From Rhizomys pruinosus (lineage: Eukaryota; Chordata; Mammalia; Rodentia; Spalacidae): a DNA stretch of 64,000 bases. The notes beneath the pieces were generated by a model that ran no database searches, was not told where the DNA came from, and saw only the letters and a program-made list of their open reading frames with translations. The DNA lies in assembly GCA_009823505.1 (NCBI GenBank), contig VZQC01009573.1, positions 1,481,478-1,545,477 of the forward strand, written 5' to 3'. Each line of letters starts with the position of its first letter. Positions within the stretch are counted from its first letter, which is position 1. A program made the position numbers and the translations under genes. This document shows, in pieces, positions 1-19,022 of this stretch.

Positions 1-870
1 AAGTGTTCAACGTTGCTAATAATTATGGAAATGCAAATTAAAACCACTTTAAGATATCATCTTGGGCTGGAGAGATAGCCTAGCAGTTAAGAGCACTGAC
101 TGCTCTTGCAGAGGACCTGGGTTTGATCCCCAGCACCCACATGGCGGCTAAGAACCATCTGTAACTCCAATTCCAGGAGAACTCCAGTTCCAGGGGAATG
201 CAAGACCCTCTTCTGACCTCCACGGCATTGCACGACACGGGTGCACAAACCTACATGCAGACAGTACAGTCATACACATACAAAAAAAAAAAAAAAGAAA
301 GATATCATCTTAAGTCCAATAAGACTGGCTAGGATCAAGAAAACAAATTATACCAAGTTCTTGAGAGGTTGTGAGGAAAGGGGAACACTCATCCACTGCT
401 GATAGGAATGTAAACTGATGCAGCCACTATGGAAAGCAGTGTGGAGAACCCTTGGAAGACTCGGAATGAACTTGCCACCTGACCCAGCCATACCACTCCT
501 GGGTATGTACCCACAAGAGTCATCTTACCGGAGAGATACATGCACAGTCATGTTTATTTCAGCTCTTTTCACAATAGAGAGGAGCTGGAACCAACCCAAG
601 TGCCCCTCAACTGACGAGTGGATAGAGAAAATGTGGTACATGTACACAATGGAGTTCTATGCAGTGGTAAAGAAAGATGACATCATGAACTTTGCAGGTA
701 AATGTTTGGAGCTAGAAGATATCATGCTGAGTGAAGTAACACAGTCCCAGAAAAACAAACGAAGAATGGTATCCCTCATCTGTGGATGCTAGCACCAGTT
801 ACCTAATTGTATGGCAAACTGAGCAACATCAATGCGATCTGAAAATAACTGTGCTCTTATATTGTAGAAT
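1..870 (+). mobile_element. L1 retrotransposon 3' fragment (ORF2 C-terminus), split by a B2
   Basis: Bases 1-63 and 312-870 form one truncated L1. The reading frame at 418-792 (DPAIPLLGMYPQESSYRRD, FISALFTIERSWNQPKCPS, KMWYMYTMEFYAVVKKDD) is the typical C-terminal end of L1 ORF2 protein. The 5' part is outside the window. A related minus-strand fragment lies at 55,318-55,680. It is a dead copy; there is no ORF1 or reverse-transcriptase core here. Confidence 0.85.
64..298 (+). mobile_element. B2 SINE inserted in the L1 fragment, with target-site duplication
   Basis: A full B2 runs from GGGCTGGAGAGATAG to an A-rich tail. The 13-base repeat AAGATATCATCTT occurs at 51-63 and again at 299-311, so this is a clean L1-machinery insertion that post-dates the L1 copy. 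Confidence 0.92.
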
Positions 871-2710
871 CCCTTAAAAAAAATAAAGAATAAAAAAGAA
901 AAGATAATTAAAAAAAAGAAAAAAATAATTAAACAAAACAAAACAAAACGAAGTGATGACCAAGCCTGGTGCTCACCTTTAATCTCAGTACTTGTGAGGC
1001 AGGGGCAAGCAAATCTCTGTGAATTCAAGGCCAGCCTGGTCTACATACAGAGTTCTAGGCCAGCTGGGGCTACAGAGAGACCCCGTCTCAAAAAGACAAA
1101 AAGAGAGAGAGATAGAGAGAGAAGTGATGACCAGAAACCATTTATAGCCATGTGTGGTGGTCCTAATCTTTAATTTCAGAACTTGGGAGGCAGGCAGATC
1201 TCTGTGAGTTTGAGGCCAGCCTGGTCTACACAGCAAGTTCCAAGCCAGTCAGGGCTACATAGTGAGACATTAAAAAAAAAAAATGGGGCTGGAGAGATGG
1301 CTCAGCGGTTAAGAACGCCAACTGCTCTTGCAGAGGACCCGGGTTGGATTCCTAGCACCCACATGGCGGCTAAGAACTGTCTTTAACTCCAGTTCCAGGG
1401 GAATCTGACGCCCTCTTCTGACCTCTGTGACATTGCACAACACCTACATGCAGACAGTACACTCATACACATAAAAAATAGTAAAATAAAATAAAATAAA
1501 ATAAATTAAAAAACAAAAAACAAAAAAAACCAAATGAAGCCAGGTGTGGTGGTGCATGCCTTTGATTCCAGGCAGGTGGATCTCTGAGTCCAAGGGCCAG
1601 CCTGATCTACAAATTGATCTTCAGGCCAGGTAGACTAAGAGATACCCCCATCTCAAAAAGACCAAAGAAAATGAAACAAAAGCAAATGATAATAACATGG
1701 ACAATGCTTCTGATATGTTATGTAAACTAATATAATTCTGCCTACATGTAAGTGCACCATGTGCACACAGTGGAACTGGAGTTGCAGACGGCTGTTAGCC
1801 ACCCTGGGGATGCTAGGAACCAAATTCAGGTTCTTTGGGAGAACTGCAAGTCCTCTGAACTGCTGTGCCATCTCTCCCGGCCCAATGATTATTACATTTT
1901 GGTACATGGAACTGAACTTAGGACCTCACATGTGCTAGGTAAATCCTTTTTTTTGTTGTTGTTGGTCTTTTTGAGACAGGGTTTCCCTGTAGCCCCCACT
2001 GTCCTCGAAATTGCTATGTAGACCAGGCTGGCCTTGAACTCAGAGATTTGCTTGCCTCTGCCTCCTGAGTGCTGGGACGAAAAGCGTGTAGCACTATGCT
2101 CAGTATGCTAGGTAAGTGCTTTTACCACGGAACTATATTGCCAGCTTTCTTTTTAGTTTTTTGAGAAAAGGTCTCATTAAGTTGCTTAGACTGGCCTTGA
2201 ACTCAGCCAGGCCTTTAACTTGAGATCCTCTTGCTTCAGCCTCCTAAGTAGCTGGAATTAGAGACCTGCATACTACCAGGCCCAGGAATGATGGGTATCT
2301 TGACCATCTGCCTGACTGGATTGGAGAAATGCCAAAAGAAACTAGCAAAGTATACTTTTGGGTATGTCTGTGAGTGATTACAAGGATTTGATCTAATGAA
2401 CAGGTTAATCTTTTGAGGTTTCATAATATGACAGTGGTGATAGAGGCCTAGGTGGAGGAAGCAAGTCACTGGAGGTGAGTCTTTGGAAGGCTGTACTTTG
2501 CAGGGAGCCCTTCCTGTATTCTCATGTTCCTTTGTCCATCAGTCATCTGGTGAAGAACCTCCTCCTCCTCCATTTCTGTTCAGTCACATGAGGCCCAACA
2601 GCCACAGACTGAACCCTATGAGATTGTGAGTTAAAAGAAATCTTTCTTAAGTCGTTTCTGTTGGGTATTTGGTCATAGTCATGGAAGAGTAACTAGCATG
2701 TCTTAGTTTG
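871..2710. repeat. SINE cluster: B1, B1, B2, B1, B3-like, B1, B1-like
   Basis: Forward B1 copies lie at about 961-1,110, 1,150-1,283 and 1,535-1,665; a forward B2 at 1,285-1,530 abuts the second B1. A reverse B2/B3-like piece is at about 1,740-1,885, a reverse B1 at 1,955-2,100 and an older reverse B1-like copy at 2,150-2,290. From 2,291 to 2,710 I see no repeat or gene. All of this is PI4KA intron. Confidence 0.75.
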
Positions 2711-2770
2711 TTTCCAGGCATTTCTGGATGATGTTCTACAATGTAGTTTCGAGTTGGGCCTGGTGTATAA

Positions 2771-4000
<1,230 letters not shown>

Positions 4001-4002
4001 AG

Positions 4003-4525
4003 GCTAGAAGATGGGTCAGTGGGTAAAGACATTTGTTCTACAGCCTGGTAACTTGAGTTTGATTCCTAGGTTCCACTCTGTGGAAGGTGAGAGCTAACTC
4101 CTGAAAGTTGTCCTCTGATCTCATACAAGCTCCATGGTACCATGCACTGTACACACACACACACAAGCACACACACACACACTGTACACACACGCGCACT
4201 GTACACATACACACGCACTGTACATACACACATGCACTGTACACACACACTGTACACACACATGCACTGTACACACATGCACTATACACACACACTGTAC
4301 ACACACATGCACTATAGACACATGCACTGTACACACACCCCCATGCACTGTACACACACACACAACATAAATAAATGCCAGAATTTTCTTTTCTCTCTCT
4401 CCCTCCCTCTCCTCTCTTTCCCCCCTCCTCTCTCTCCCTCCCTCTCCCTCTCCTCTCCTCTCCTCTCCTCTCTTCTCCTCTCTCCTCTCTTCCTCTCTCT
4501 TCTCTCCTCTCCTCTCTCCCATGCA
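4003..4525. repeat. B3-type SINE with CA-rich tail, then polypyrimidine tract
   Basis: A diverged forward B3/B2-related SINE (4,003-4,140) runs into a 16-to-18-base variable repeat of GCACTGTACACACACA type up to 4,362. A strand-asymmetric CT-rich tract follows at 4,382-4,520. The long open frames here are by-products of the repeats. Confidence 0.75.
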
Positions 4526-4987
4526 TTCCAAGCCAGTGGGGGCTACAGGAAAACCCTATGTAGTCCAGGCTGGCCTTGATCACAGAGGTCTACCTGCTTT
4601 TGCCTCTCAAGTGCCAGCTCAGAATTTTCTTGAAAAGGAATTAGAGTCATTCCTCCTTTTCACTGCCACAGCTGGTACTCTGCACCTGCAGTAGCCTATC
4701 AGTGGGGCAGCATCTCAGTTCGCAGTCTAAAACCACAAGACCCATGGTCATGCAACTTGGTCGTACTAAGTTCAATACAAGGGACAGTCCCAATAAACAT
4801 TCTACTCTGAAATGACTCAAAAGAACCAATCAGTGGCCCTAAGCCTAAGGACCAGGAAAAGGAAATAGGAACCCTGCCAGGAAGTAAATCCAACCCTGGA
4901 GGATGGGACACAGGCTGGGGACTACATGGAGCAGACCATGGGTCTTTTGCTGTCTATCTCACCTACCATCCCATCTAAGGGTTTTAT

Positions 4988-4990
<3 letters not shown>

Positions 4991-5032
<42 letters not shown>

Positions 5033-5369
5033 NTTTTGCATCAACTTCATGCACAGCTCCTTTATGTACATAGTTGCCTTAAACTCATTCAGTTGATCAG
5101 AGAATACTAGCATCCATCCGTAGCAGCGTCCTGTTTCCCAACCAGTACAAATGAATGGCAAAAGAGATGTGGCCATAATAGGCTTCCAAGCGACTGTTTT
5201 CTTTTCTTTTCTTTTTTTTCCTTTTTGGTCTTTTTGAGATAGGGTCTCCCTGTAGCCCCAGCTGTCCTGGAATTCGCTCTGTAGACCAGGCTGGCCTTGA
5301 ACTCACAAAGATCCGCCTGCCTCTGCCTCCCAAGTGCTAGGACTAAAGGCGTGCGCCACCACGCCCGGC
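4991..5369 (-). mobile_element. Chimeric retroposon: B1 fused to ~165 nt of other sequence with poly-A tail
   Basis: On the minus strand the unit starts exactly at a B1 5' end (5,369, GCCGGGCGTGG), passes the B1 A-rich region at about 5,205, continues through ~165 nt of non-SINE sequence and ends in a poly-A of more than 40 (with one N at 5,033). It is bounded by AAGGGTTTTATTCT at 4,977-4,990 and AAGAGTTTTATTCT at 5,370-5,383, a 14-base target-site duplication with one mismatch. This suggests that B1 and the 3' segment inserted together. Confidence 0.65.
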
Positions 5370-5654
5370 AAGAGTTTTATTCTGAGAGCCACTTTGGGAG
5401 AGCTCACAGTACACTAGGCTGCCAACTGCAGCAAGACTGCCTTCTTGTTGCCTAAGCTGAAAGATGCGATTCAAACACACACAACCCACACCCTGTCCCT
5501 TCCTGAGTCTTTCTGTGGACTTCCTTCTGGGAGTTGCCTAAACCACACTGTGGCTGTGGGTTTTCCCCTCCCTCCCTCAGTCCGTCCATCTGTCTGGCCC
5601 TCCCTCCCTTCCTCTTTCACTCTCTCTCTAATAGTGGGGGGTGAACCAGTGCCT

Positions 5655-6670
5655 TATGCATGCCAAGCACAGGCTCTAGCAATGAACTGTACTCATGCAT
5701 GCCAGGCACAGGCTCTAGCACTGAGCTGTACTCATGCATGCCAGGCACAGGCTCTAGCACTGAGCTGTACTCATGCATGTCAGGCACAGGCTCTAGCACC
5801 GAGCTGGACTCATGCATGCCAGGCACAGGCTCTAGCACCGAGCTGGACTCATGCATGTCAGGCACAGGCTCTAGCACCGAGCTGGACTCATGTATGCCAG
5901 GCACAGGCTCTAGCACCGAGCTGGACTCATGCATGCCAGGCACAGGCTCTAGCACCGAGCTGTACTCATGCATGCCAGGCACAGGCTCTAGCACCGAGCT
6001 GTACTCATGCATGCCAGGCACAGGCTCTAGCACTGAGCTGTACTCATGCATGCCAGGCACAGGCTCTAGCAGTGAGCTGTACTCATGCATGCCAGGCACA
6101 GGCTCTAGCACTGAGCTGTACTCATGCATGCCAGGCACAGGCTCTAGCACCAAGCTGTACTCATGCATGCCAGGCACATGCTCTAGCACCAAGCTGTACT
6201 CATGGATGCCAGGCACAGGCTCTAGCACCGAGCTGTACTCATGCATGCATGCCAGGCACAGGCTCTAGCACTGAGCTGTACTCATGCATGCCAGGCATAG
6301 GCTCTAGCACTGAGCTGTACTCATGCATGCCAGGCACATGCTCTAGCACTGAGCTGTACCCATGCATGCCAGGCACAGGCTCTAGCACTGAGCTGTACTC
6401 ATGGATGCTAGGCACATGCTCTAGCACTGAGCTGTACTCATGCATGACAGGCACAGGCTCTAGCACTGAGCTGTACTCATGCATGCCAGGCATATGCTCT
6501 AGCACTGAGCTGGACTCATGCATGCCAGGAACATGCTCTAGCACTGAGCTGGACTCATGCATGCCAGGAACATGCTCTAGCACTGAGCTGGACTCATGCA
6601 TGCCAGGAACATGCTCTAGCACTGAGCTGGACTCATGCATGCCAGGAACATGCTCTAGCACTGAGCGGTA
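5655..6670 (+). repeat. 39-bp minisatellite, about 26 units
   Basis: The unit contains GCTCTAGCACTGAGCTGTAC and CATGCATGCCAGGCACA, repeated every 39 bases with a few point variants and one 4-base CATG insertion at about 6,245. Because 39 is a multiple of three, several frames stay open on both strands, giving a spurious 416-codon frame at 5,445-6,695. The 5' edge (GGTGAACCAGTGCCTTATGC) and the unit resemble the reverse complement of an ID-type tRNA-derived SINE. Confidence 0.93.
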
Positions 6671-7134
<464 letters not shown>

Positions 7135-7225
7135 TCAGACACAAAAGTTCAGTTCACCTTCTGTGGATATACACAGGCCACTCCCACTGTGGGGTGCTAT
7201 GTTGTTACACAGTGGGCCGTGGCTA

Positions 7226-9686
<2,461 letters not shown>

Positions 9687-9852
9687 TCAAATAATCACAA
9701 GAGAAGAGCTCAGTGTTGGGAGTCAGGGAACATTTGCAAGGCAGTAAGAAGTTCCCTTTATGTTAGGAACTTTACCTGGAGCTAATCAATAGCAAGGGTG
9801 AACTCACTCATTCCGACGGGGAGATAGAGTGGTCTTAATAATCCTCCATCTG

Positions 9853-10099
9853 GGCTGGAGAGATGGCCTAGCGGTTAAGAGCGCCGACCACTCTTACAGA
9901 GGACCCGGGTTCGATCCCCAGCACCCACATGGCGGCCGAGAACCGTCTGAAACTCCAATTCCAGGAGAACTCCAGTTCCAGGGGAATCTGAGACCCTCTT
10001 CTGACCTCCGCGGCATTGCACGACACGGGTGCACAAACTTGCATGCAGACAGTACATTCATACACATACAGAAATAAAAATTAAAATTAAAAAAAAAAA
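9853..10099 (+). mobile_element. B2 SINE with target-site duplication
   Basis: This is a near-consensus full-length B2 with ATAAAAATTAAA tail, flanked by ATCCTCCATCTG at 9,841-9,852 and again at 10,100-10,111. The perfect duplication and low divergence suggest a recent insertion. Confidence 0.9.
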
Positions 10100-10111
10100 A
10101 TCCTCCATCTG

Positions 10112-11208
10112 TGCCATCCCTACCCTCTGCAATTTGTACAAATATGTTTTTATGATTAAGGTGTCACTACATAGCAAGGCCCTATGTACTCACAGGTGGC
10201 CTTGATTTTGATCCTCCTGCCTCACAGAACTGATCCACCTGCCTCTGCCTCCCAAGTGCTGGGATTAGAGGTATGGATCACCATGCCCAGCTAGAGCTGA
10301 TCTTTTTGGTTTTTAAATTTAATTTATTTTTTTAATTTTATTTTATAAATTTTTTATTTTTTTTTATGTGTATGAGTGTACTGTCTGCATGTAGGTTTGT
10401 GCACCTGTGTCGGTCAGAAGAGGGTGTCGGATTCCCCTGGAACTGGAGTTCTCCTGGAATTGGAGTTAGAGACGGTTCTCAGCCACCATGTGGGTGCTAG
10501 GGATGGAACCTGGGTCCTCTGCAAGAGCAGTCGGTGCTCTTAACTGCTAGGCCATCTCTCCAGCCCCTAGAGCTGATCTTCTTAAAACGAGGGACTCTGA
10601 ATGAGATGATTAGACTTCAGTGGATAAACTTGTGCCCAGGAACGTCTGGGGATACTAACCTGCCACAATGAACCTTGGCACAAATGGTGGAGTGTGGGAA
10701 TTCCCGTGGGAGTGCCTGTGGGAGGGACCTGTGGGAGGTCCTGTGGGAGGGGCCCATGGAGAAGGGGGATAAAGGTGATTAAGACTGATTGAGATGTTCT
10801 CAAAAGTTCAAAAATGCAAAAATGCAGGGTATGGTGGCACATGCCTTTAATCTCAGCACTCAGGAGGTAAAGGCAGACCAGGCTAGCCTGCTCTACATAG
10901 TGAGTTCCAGGCCAGCTAGAGCCACAGGGAAACTCTGTGTCCAAAAAAAAAAGAAAAAGAAAAAGAAAAAAGATTTATTTTTATCTATATGTATACCACA
11001 TGTGTATGGGTGCCTGTAGAGGCCAGAAGAAGGCATTGGATCCCTTGGAACTGGAGTTATAATTGGTAGTGAGATGCCCTACACGAGTGCTGGGAACCAA
11101 ACTTGGGTCCTCTGGGAAGAACAGCAAGTGGTCTTAACCAATGAGCTATCTCTCCAGCATCTCTCTCCTATCTACTTTCTAAGTCTTTTAGGTGTTTTTG
11201 TGATACAG
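10112..11208. repeat. SINE cluster and L1-tail-like segment
   Basis: A reverse B1 is at about 10,150-10,295 and a reverse B2 at 10,327-10,567. A G-rich segment at 10,612-10,815 is shared with 11,438-11,620 and resembles an L1 3' UTR (polypurine tract). A forward B1 follows at 10,825-10,960 and a reverse B3 at 10,969-11,158. Confidence 0.65.
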
Positions 11209-11223
11209 AAGTATGGGTGAAAA

Positions 11224-11630
11224 GGGGCTGGAGAGGTGGCTCAGAGGTTAAGGGCACTGGCTGCTCTGGCAGAGGACCTGGGTTCAGTTCCCAGCACCCA
11301 CATGGCAGCTAAGAACTGTCCAGAACCCCTGTTCCAGGGGATCTGATCCCTTCTTCTGACTATCTGGTCCCTTCTTCTGACTCTGCAGACACTGTATGAC
11401 ACAAGTACATTTACATGCAGGTACTCTAGATGTATAGACCTCAGTGGATGAACTTGCACTGAGGCACCTCTGGGGATAGTAACTTGACCAACCTTAACAC
11501 AAGTGACAGAATGCATGAAATTCAGTGGGGCGGGGGGGGGGGATATGTGAGGAGATCAATGGGGAGGGAAGGGGGTATGAAGATGATTAAGATGAACTAC
11601 AGGATTCATTAAAAAGTTACAAAAAAAAAA
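11224..11630 (+). mobile_element. Chimeric retroposon: B2 joined to an L1-like 3' end
   Basis: A B2 with an intact 5' end (GGGGCTGGAGAGGTGGCTC) loses its normal tail near 11,420 and continues into ~190 nt of G-rich sequence ending in AAAAAGTTAC and a poly-A. The whole unit is flanked by AAGTATGGGTGA at 11,209-11,220 and 11,629-11,640. The 3' half is shared with 10,612-10,815. A single insertion of a template-switched cDNA explains this best. The B2 part also has a small internal duplication around CCCTTCTTCTGACT. Confidence 0.6.
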
Positions 11631-11641
11631 GTATGGGTGAA

Positions 11642-12024
11642 GGATTATTACAGGGGCATGAGCAATTCACTAGTCACTACACCACTGAAAAAAATGATCT
11701 CTCCTTCCTCCAGAAATGATCATGTGTGTATAGATTCTAGAGTGGGGCCTATGAATCCCTGCCCCTAATCTATTAAATCCACTTAAGTCAAGGGACAATC
11801 TATACAGCCCACTGGCAGCTGGCTCTGAGTATACATGCTGTAAATGTACACACAGGCATGGGCGAAGATATTCCAACCTGGCAATCCCAGAACTACTGAA
11901 TGAGGTTGGTGAGCATGAACCAGATAAAATCAAGTCCTTCTGTGAATGACCTCCTGGGGACAAGGAGATACTGAGTGGGGTGGGGCTTTCTGTGGGCATG
12001 TGCACAGCACACTTGAGGGAATAC
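11642..12024. other. PI4KA intron, mostly single-copy
   Basis: No repeat or gene is visible between the chimeric insertion and the exon at 12,025. Confidence 0.6.
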
Positions 12025-12132
12025 CTGAAGTAGTCAAAGGCTGTTGAGTAGATCTTCTCACGAAGCACGTTTCGAATGGTTGCATTTGGAACCACGTCAG
12101 CATGCAGGAGGGATAGCCCCAGGGTCAGCAGT
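12025..12132 (-). CDS. PI4KA: PI4KA coding exon ([18 protein letters not shown])
   Basis: This 108-nt exon has one base completing Lys, then [35 protein letters not shown], and AG of a Ser codon. The acceptor follows a run of CT repeats (CTCTCTCTCAG). The donor is GTATTCC, a weaker variant. Confidence 0.97.
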
Positions 12133-13257
12133 CTGAGAGAGAGAGAGCCACAGGGTTGGGTCAAGTTTGGAGCCCTGGCCAAGGGCTGAGCCTTTGGAGT
12201 ACAGGTCTCCTGAGCAAACCCCACATCCTGTAACATACAGCCTATCTCTGGAGGGCAGAACCTTGAGTAAATACCAGCCAGACTCTGTCTCAGAACAACA
12301 ACAATAACAAAAGCATTTTTATTGAGAGAAAAGTAAGCCTTTCTATATTATTCTGATTGGGCCAGAAACTTCTCACAAAACAGTCTGTAAAACCTAATCT
12401 GTGTGGTACTATGCTATGAAGGGAGAACATTTAATTCAAGCTAAAGAGAAAATAATTTTTTTAGCATATGGTTTCTGCTAGTTCAGCCCTCCTGGGTGCT
12501 ATGAGGGAGAGGTGAGGAGGGATTGTTCTGTTCCTGCCTGTAGGGAGCTTAAAACCCAGGGTGGGATGGGAGAGGACTATCATTGGTGGTTGAGACATAG
12601 AGCTCTCTGTACAGTGAAAAGCCCTGAGAGGGATTCAGCTGTAATGGGGACTCTCCTTGAGGGCCAGATCCCAGCTACTGAGAACACTGGAAGGCCTCAA
12701 AGTGAGACAGGCCCTGAGTAGCAGCTTCATATATGGCGGAAGCAGGGTGACCTTGATTCAGGGGGAAATGGCTCTAAAAGCTCAGGGTGCTGAGGGCATT
12801 GGGTACAGTTAGGTTGGGTATAAGGCTTGGTGCAGCAGGGGTAGAGATTAGGAAGGCCACCTTACAGAGGTTGTCTACACTGGCTTAAAGCATAGATACA
12901 ACTCTGTGCTGCTAATTTGAGTCCCAATGGATTGCCTGTGACAAGGAATAGAGTAGCAAGGAGGCTAGTGGCTGCTCCAAGTGAGAATGGAAAGGCAGAG
13001 GAAGAAGTTTGGCTCTGGATGTGACAGGAAGCAAGGGAGGCTGGACATACTGCAAGGTGCCCAGAGCATCTCTACATGGCAATACAGGAGGGAGGCAGAA
13101 GAAAGGAGGAGGGAATCCTGTGGGCGAGGGCTGCTAGAGATGGAGACATCTACACAGGATACATTTATTCACCCCATGCCATGACTGACATGAAACACGT
13201 GCCTCCCCATGCATGTGCCAGGACACCTGGATGCCCTCAGAGGAGGAGAGCCCTCAC
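12133..13257. other. PI4KA intron, SINE-free
   Basis: This is about 1.1 kb without a recognisable SINE, simple repeat or coding exon on either strand, apart from a short AACAACAACAATAAC tract at 12,295. Small open frames here have no recognisable similarity. Confidence 0.65.
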
Positions 13258-13409
13258 TTGAAACGTGGTCCAATGGCTGCCACGTGCCGGTTCATGCTCC
13301 CCTTAGCTCCACCGATATTCAGGGACATGGAGCGCTGTAGCAGGCTGGAGAAGATCTCCACCTGGTCGGAGCTGCAGTACTTGGCAATCTCAAACCTCTG
13401 TACCAGGAA
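13258..13409 (-). CDS. PI4KA: PI4KA coding exon ([18 protein letters not shown])
   Basis: This 152-nt exon holds 50 codons from [20 protein letters not shown] through [20 protein letters not shown], plus AA of a Lys codon. The acceptor is TTCTCATCCAG and the donor GTGAGGG. It lies 264 bases from the previous exon. Confidence 0.97.
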
Positions 13410-13583
13410 CTGGATGAGAATGAAAACAAGCTGCAGTGATGGACCTGGGCTAGTCTGATCCCAGGCAGTAAAGTCAGCTATGTGGGGTTCTGGGCTAGCC
13501 TGACCCCAGGCAGTAAAGTCACCCATGTAGGGTTCTGGGCTAACAGGAAGGCAGGTAAAATGGGAGGAGGGGCCTAGAGGTCA

Positions 13584-15835
<2,252 letters not shown>

Positions 15836-16101
15836 ACCTATAGTCTCATATGTTAGGCAAGTGCTCTACCACAAAGCTATATCTCTAGACCTCTTTCTCT
15901 TCTCTTCCTTCTTCCATTCCCTTTCTCCCTTCTCTCTCTCTCTCTCTCTCTCTCTCCCTCCCTCCCTCTCTCTCTCCATCCCTTCCTTCCTTTCTCTCCC
16001 TCTCCCCCCCTTCTCTTTCTCTCTTTCTTTCTGACAGGGTTGTACTAAATTGCCCAGGCTGGCCCTAAACTCGCTCTATAGTCTAGGCAGGGTTTGAACT
16101 T

Positions 16102-16198
16102 CTGATTTTCTTCCAGAAGCTCTAGAATAATGACATTATGGGCTCAGGCCCTGCCAGTTGGAGTGCTCATCAGCTAACCTCATGGAGCTTGGTGGCAG
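16102..16198 (+). repeat. Inverted repeat, left arm
   Basis: About 96 bases whose reverse complement recurs at 17,444-17,540 with roughly six mismatches. The shared core includes CATAATGTCATTATTCTAGA. It is not part of any SINE I recognise. Confidence 0.85.
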
Positions 16199-16809
16199 GT
16201 GACCAGAAGAATGCACTTGGACTAGATCGTCAGTGTAGATGAGACTGTCATGGCAGGCAAGAGGGACCCTAAGGCACATGTGCTGAGAGGTTCACTGAAC
16301 TTCGGTGCTCTCTTTATTAAGAAATTATAAAGGTTAGGAAATCCCTGGGAGGAACTGCTAGAACCCCACCATGGGTACTTTTAGGAGCAGTCTGGGACAT
16401 GCTATGTGAGGTCTGTGCTCCACTGTCTTTGTCGCAAGGCTCTAACCATCCACTGCCCTGATGACATACAGCAAGTTCAGTCAAGGGCACTTGGAATACA
16501 AAATCTAATCTGAGGCTTGACAACAGTGGTCATGAACCGCTGTTGCCTTGTGAAAATGGCAAAGTTCTAATTCTCTATTGCTAGTGACTGTGTGAGGGGT
16601 GAGGTTCCTTAAAAACAGTGTGTGGACAGGTGCACCAACCTACATGCAGACAGTACACTCATACACATAAAAAATAAATAAAATTAAACATTTAAAAAAT
16701 ATTAAAAAAAGTAAAAAAAAAAAAAAAACAAAAGAAAAGAAGTGTGTGGAAAGGAAGTCTGAACAAAGCAGAGAAGTGAGACCTTGCCTCAAAAACACAA
16801 CAAAACACA
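16199..16809. other. PI4KA intron, mostly unique, with a B2 tail fragment
   Basis: This lies between the arms of the inverted repeat. There is no gene; a short B2 3' tail (ACCTACATGCAGACAGTACA) with A-rich end lies at 16,630-16,740. Confidence 0.6.
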
Positions 16810-17240
16810 GCCGGGCGTGGTGGCGCACACCTTTAATCCTAGCACTTGGGGGGCTGGAGAGATGGCCTAGCGGTTAAGAGCGTCAACAGCTTTTACAGAG
16901 GACCTGGGTTCGAACCCCAGCACCCACATGGCAGCTGAGAACGGTCTGAAACTCCAATTATAGAAGAACTCCAGTTCCAGGGGAGTCCGACACCCTCTTC
17001 TGACCTCCTCGGCATTGCACGACACAGGTGCACAGACTTGCATGCAGACAGTACATTCATACACATACAGAAATAAATAAAATTAGTAAAAAAAACAATA
17101 CATTAAAAAAAATCCTAGCACTTGGGAGGCAGAGGCAGGCAGATCTTTGTGAGTTCAAGGCCAGCCTGGTCTACAGAGTGAGTTCCAGGACAGCTGGGAC
17201 TACAGGGAGACCCTGTTTCAGAAAAGACAAAAAACAAAAA
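16810..17240 (+). mobile_element. B1 SINE interrupted by a B2, with target-site duplication
   Basis: A forward B1 begins at 16,810 and stops at 16,850. A full B2 (16,851-17,110) follows, and the B1 resumes at 17,111. AATCCTAGCACTTGGG is duplicated at 16,835-16,850 and 17,111-17,126, so the B2 is younger than the B1. Confidence 0.9.
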
Positions 17241-17348
17241 CAAACCACAAAACCAAACCAAATGCATACCTGTGATTCTAACAGTTGGGAGGTAGAGGCA
17301 AGATGATTAGGAGTTAAAGCTAGCCTGGGCTACATAAAACCCTGTTTC

Positions 17349-17391
<43 letters not shown>

Positions 17392-17443
17392 CAATTCAAA
17401 ACAATAAAAAAACCAAAACAACTCCCTCAAACCAACAGCTCAC
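17241..17443. repeat. B1 3' part and (CA)n
   Basis: An older B1-derived stretch at 17,260-17,350 leads into a (CA) run at 17,352-17,388. Confidence 0.65.
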
Positions 17444-17540
17444 TCTGCCACCAGGCTCCATGAGGCTAGCTGATGAGTACTCCAGCTGCCAGGGCCTGAG
17501 CCCATAATGTCATTATTCTAGAGCTTCTGGAAGAACATCA
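17444..17540 (-). repeat. Inverted repeat, right arm
   Basis: This is the partner of 16,102-16,198 in opposite orientation, about 1.25 kb away. Both copies are intronic. Confidence 0.85.

Positions 17541-19022
<1,482 letters not shown>

Noticed and set aside
418..792. A 124-codon frame as a host gene.
   Set aside because: It is the C-terminus of L1 ORF2 in a truncated retrotransposon.
4038..4583. Low-complexity frames of Cys/Val/Tyr or Glu/Arg.
   Set aside because: They arise from the CA-rich tail and CT-rich tract.
5655..6670. Regular repeats that might suggest a CRISPR-like array.
   Set aside because: Units are contiguous without unique spacers, in a mammalian intron.
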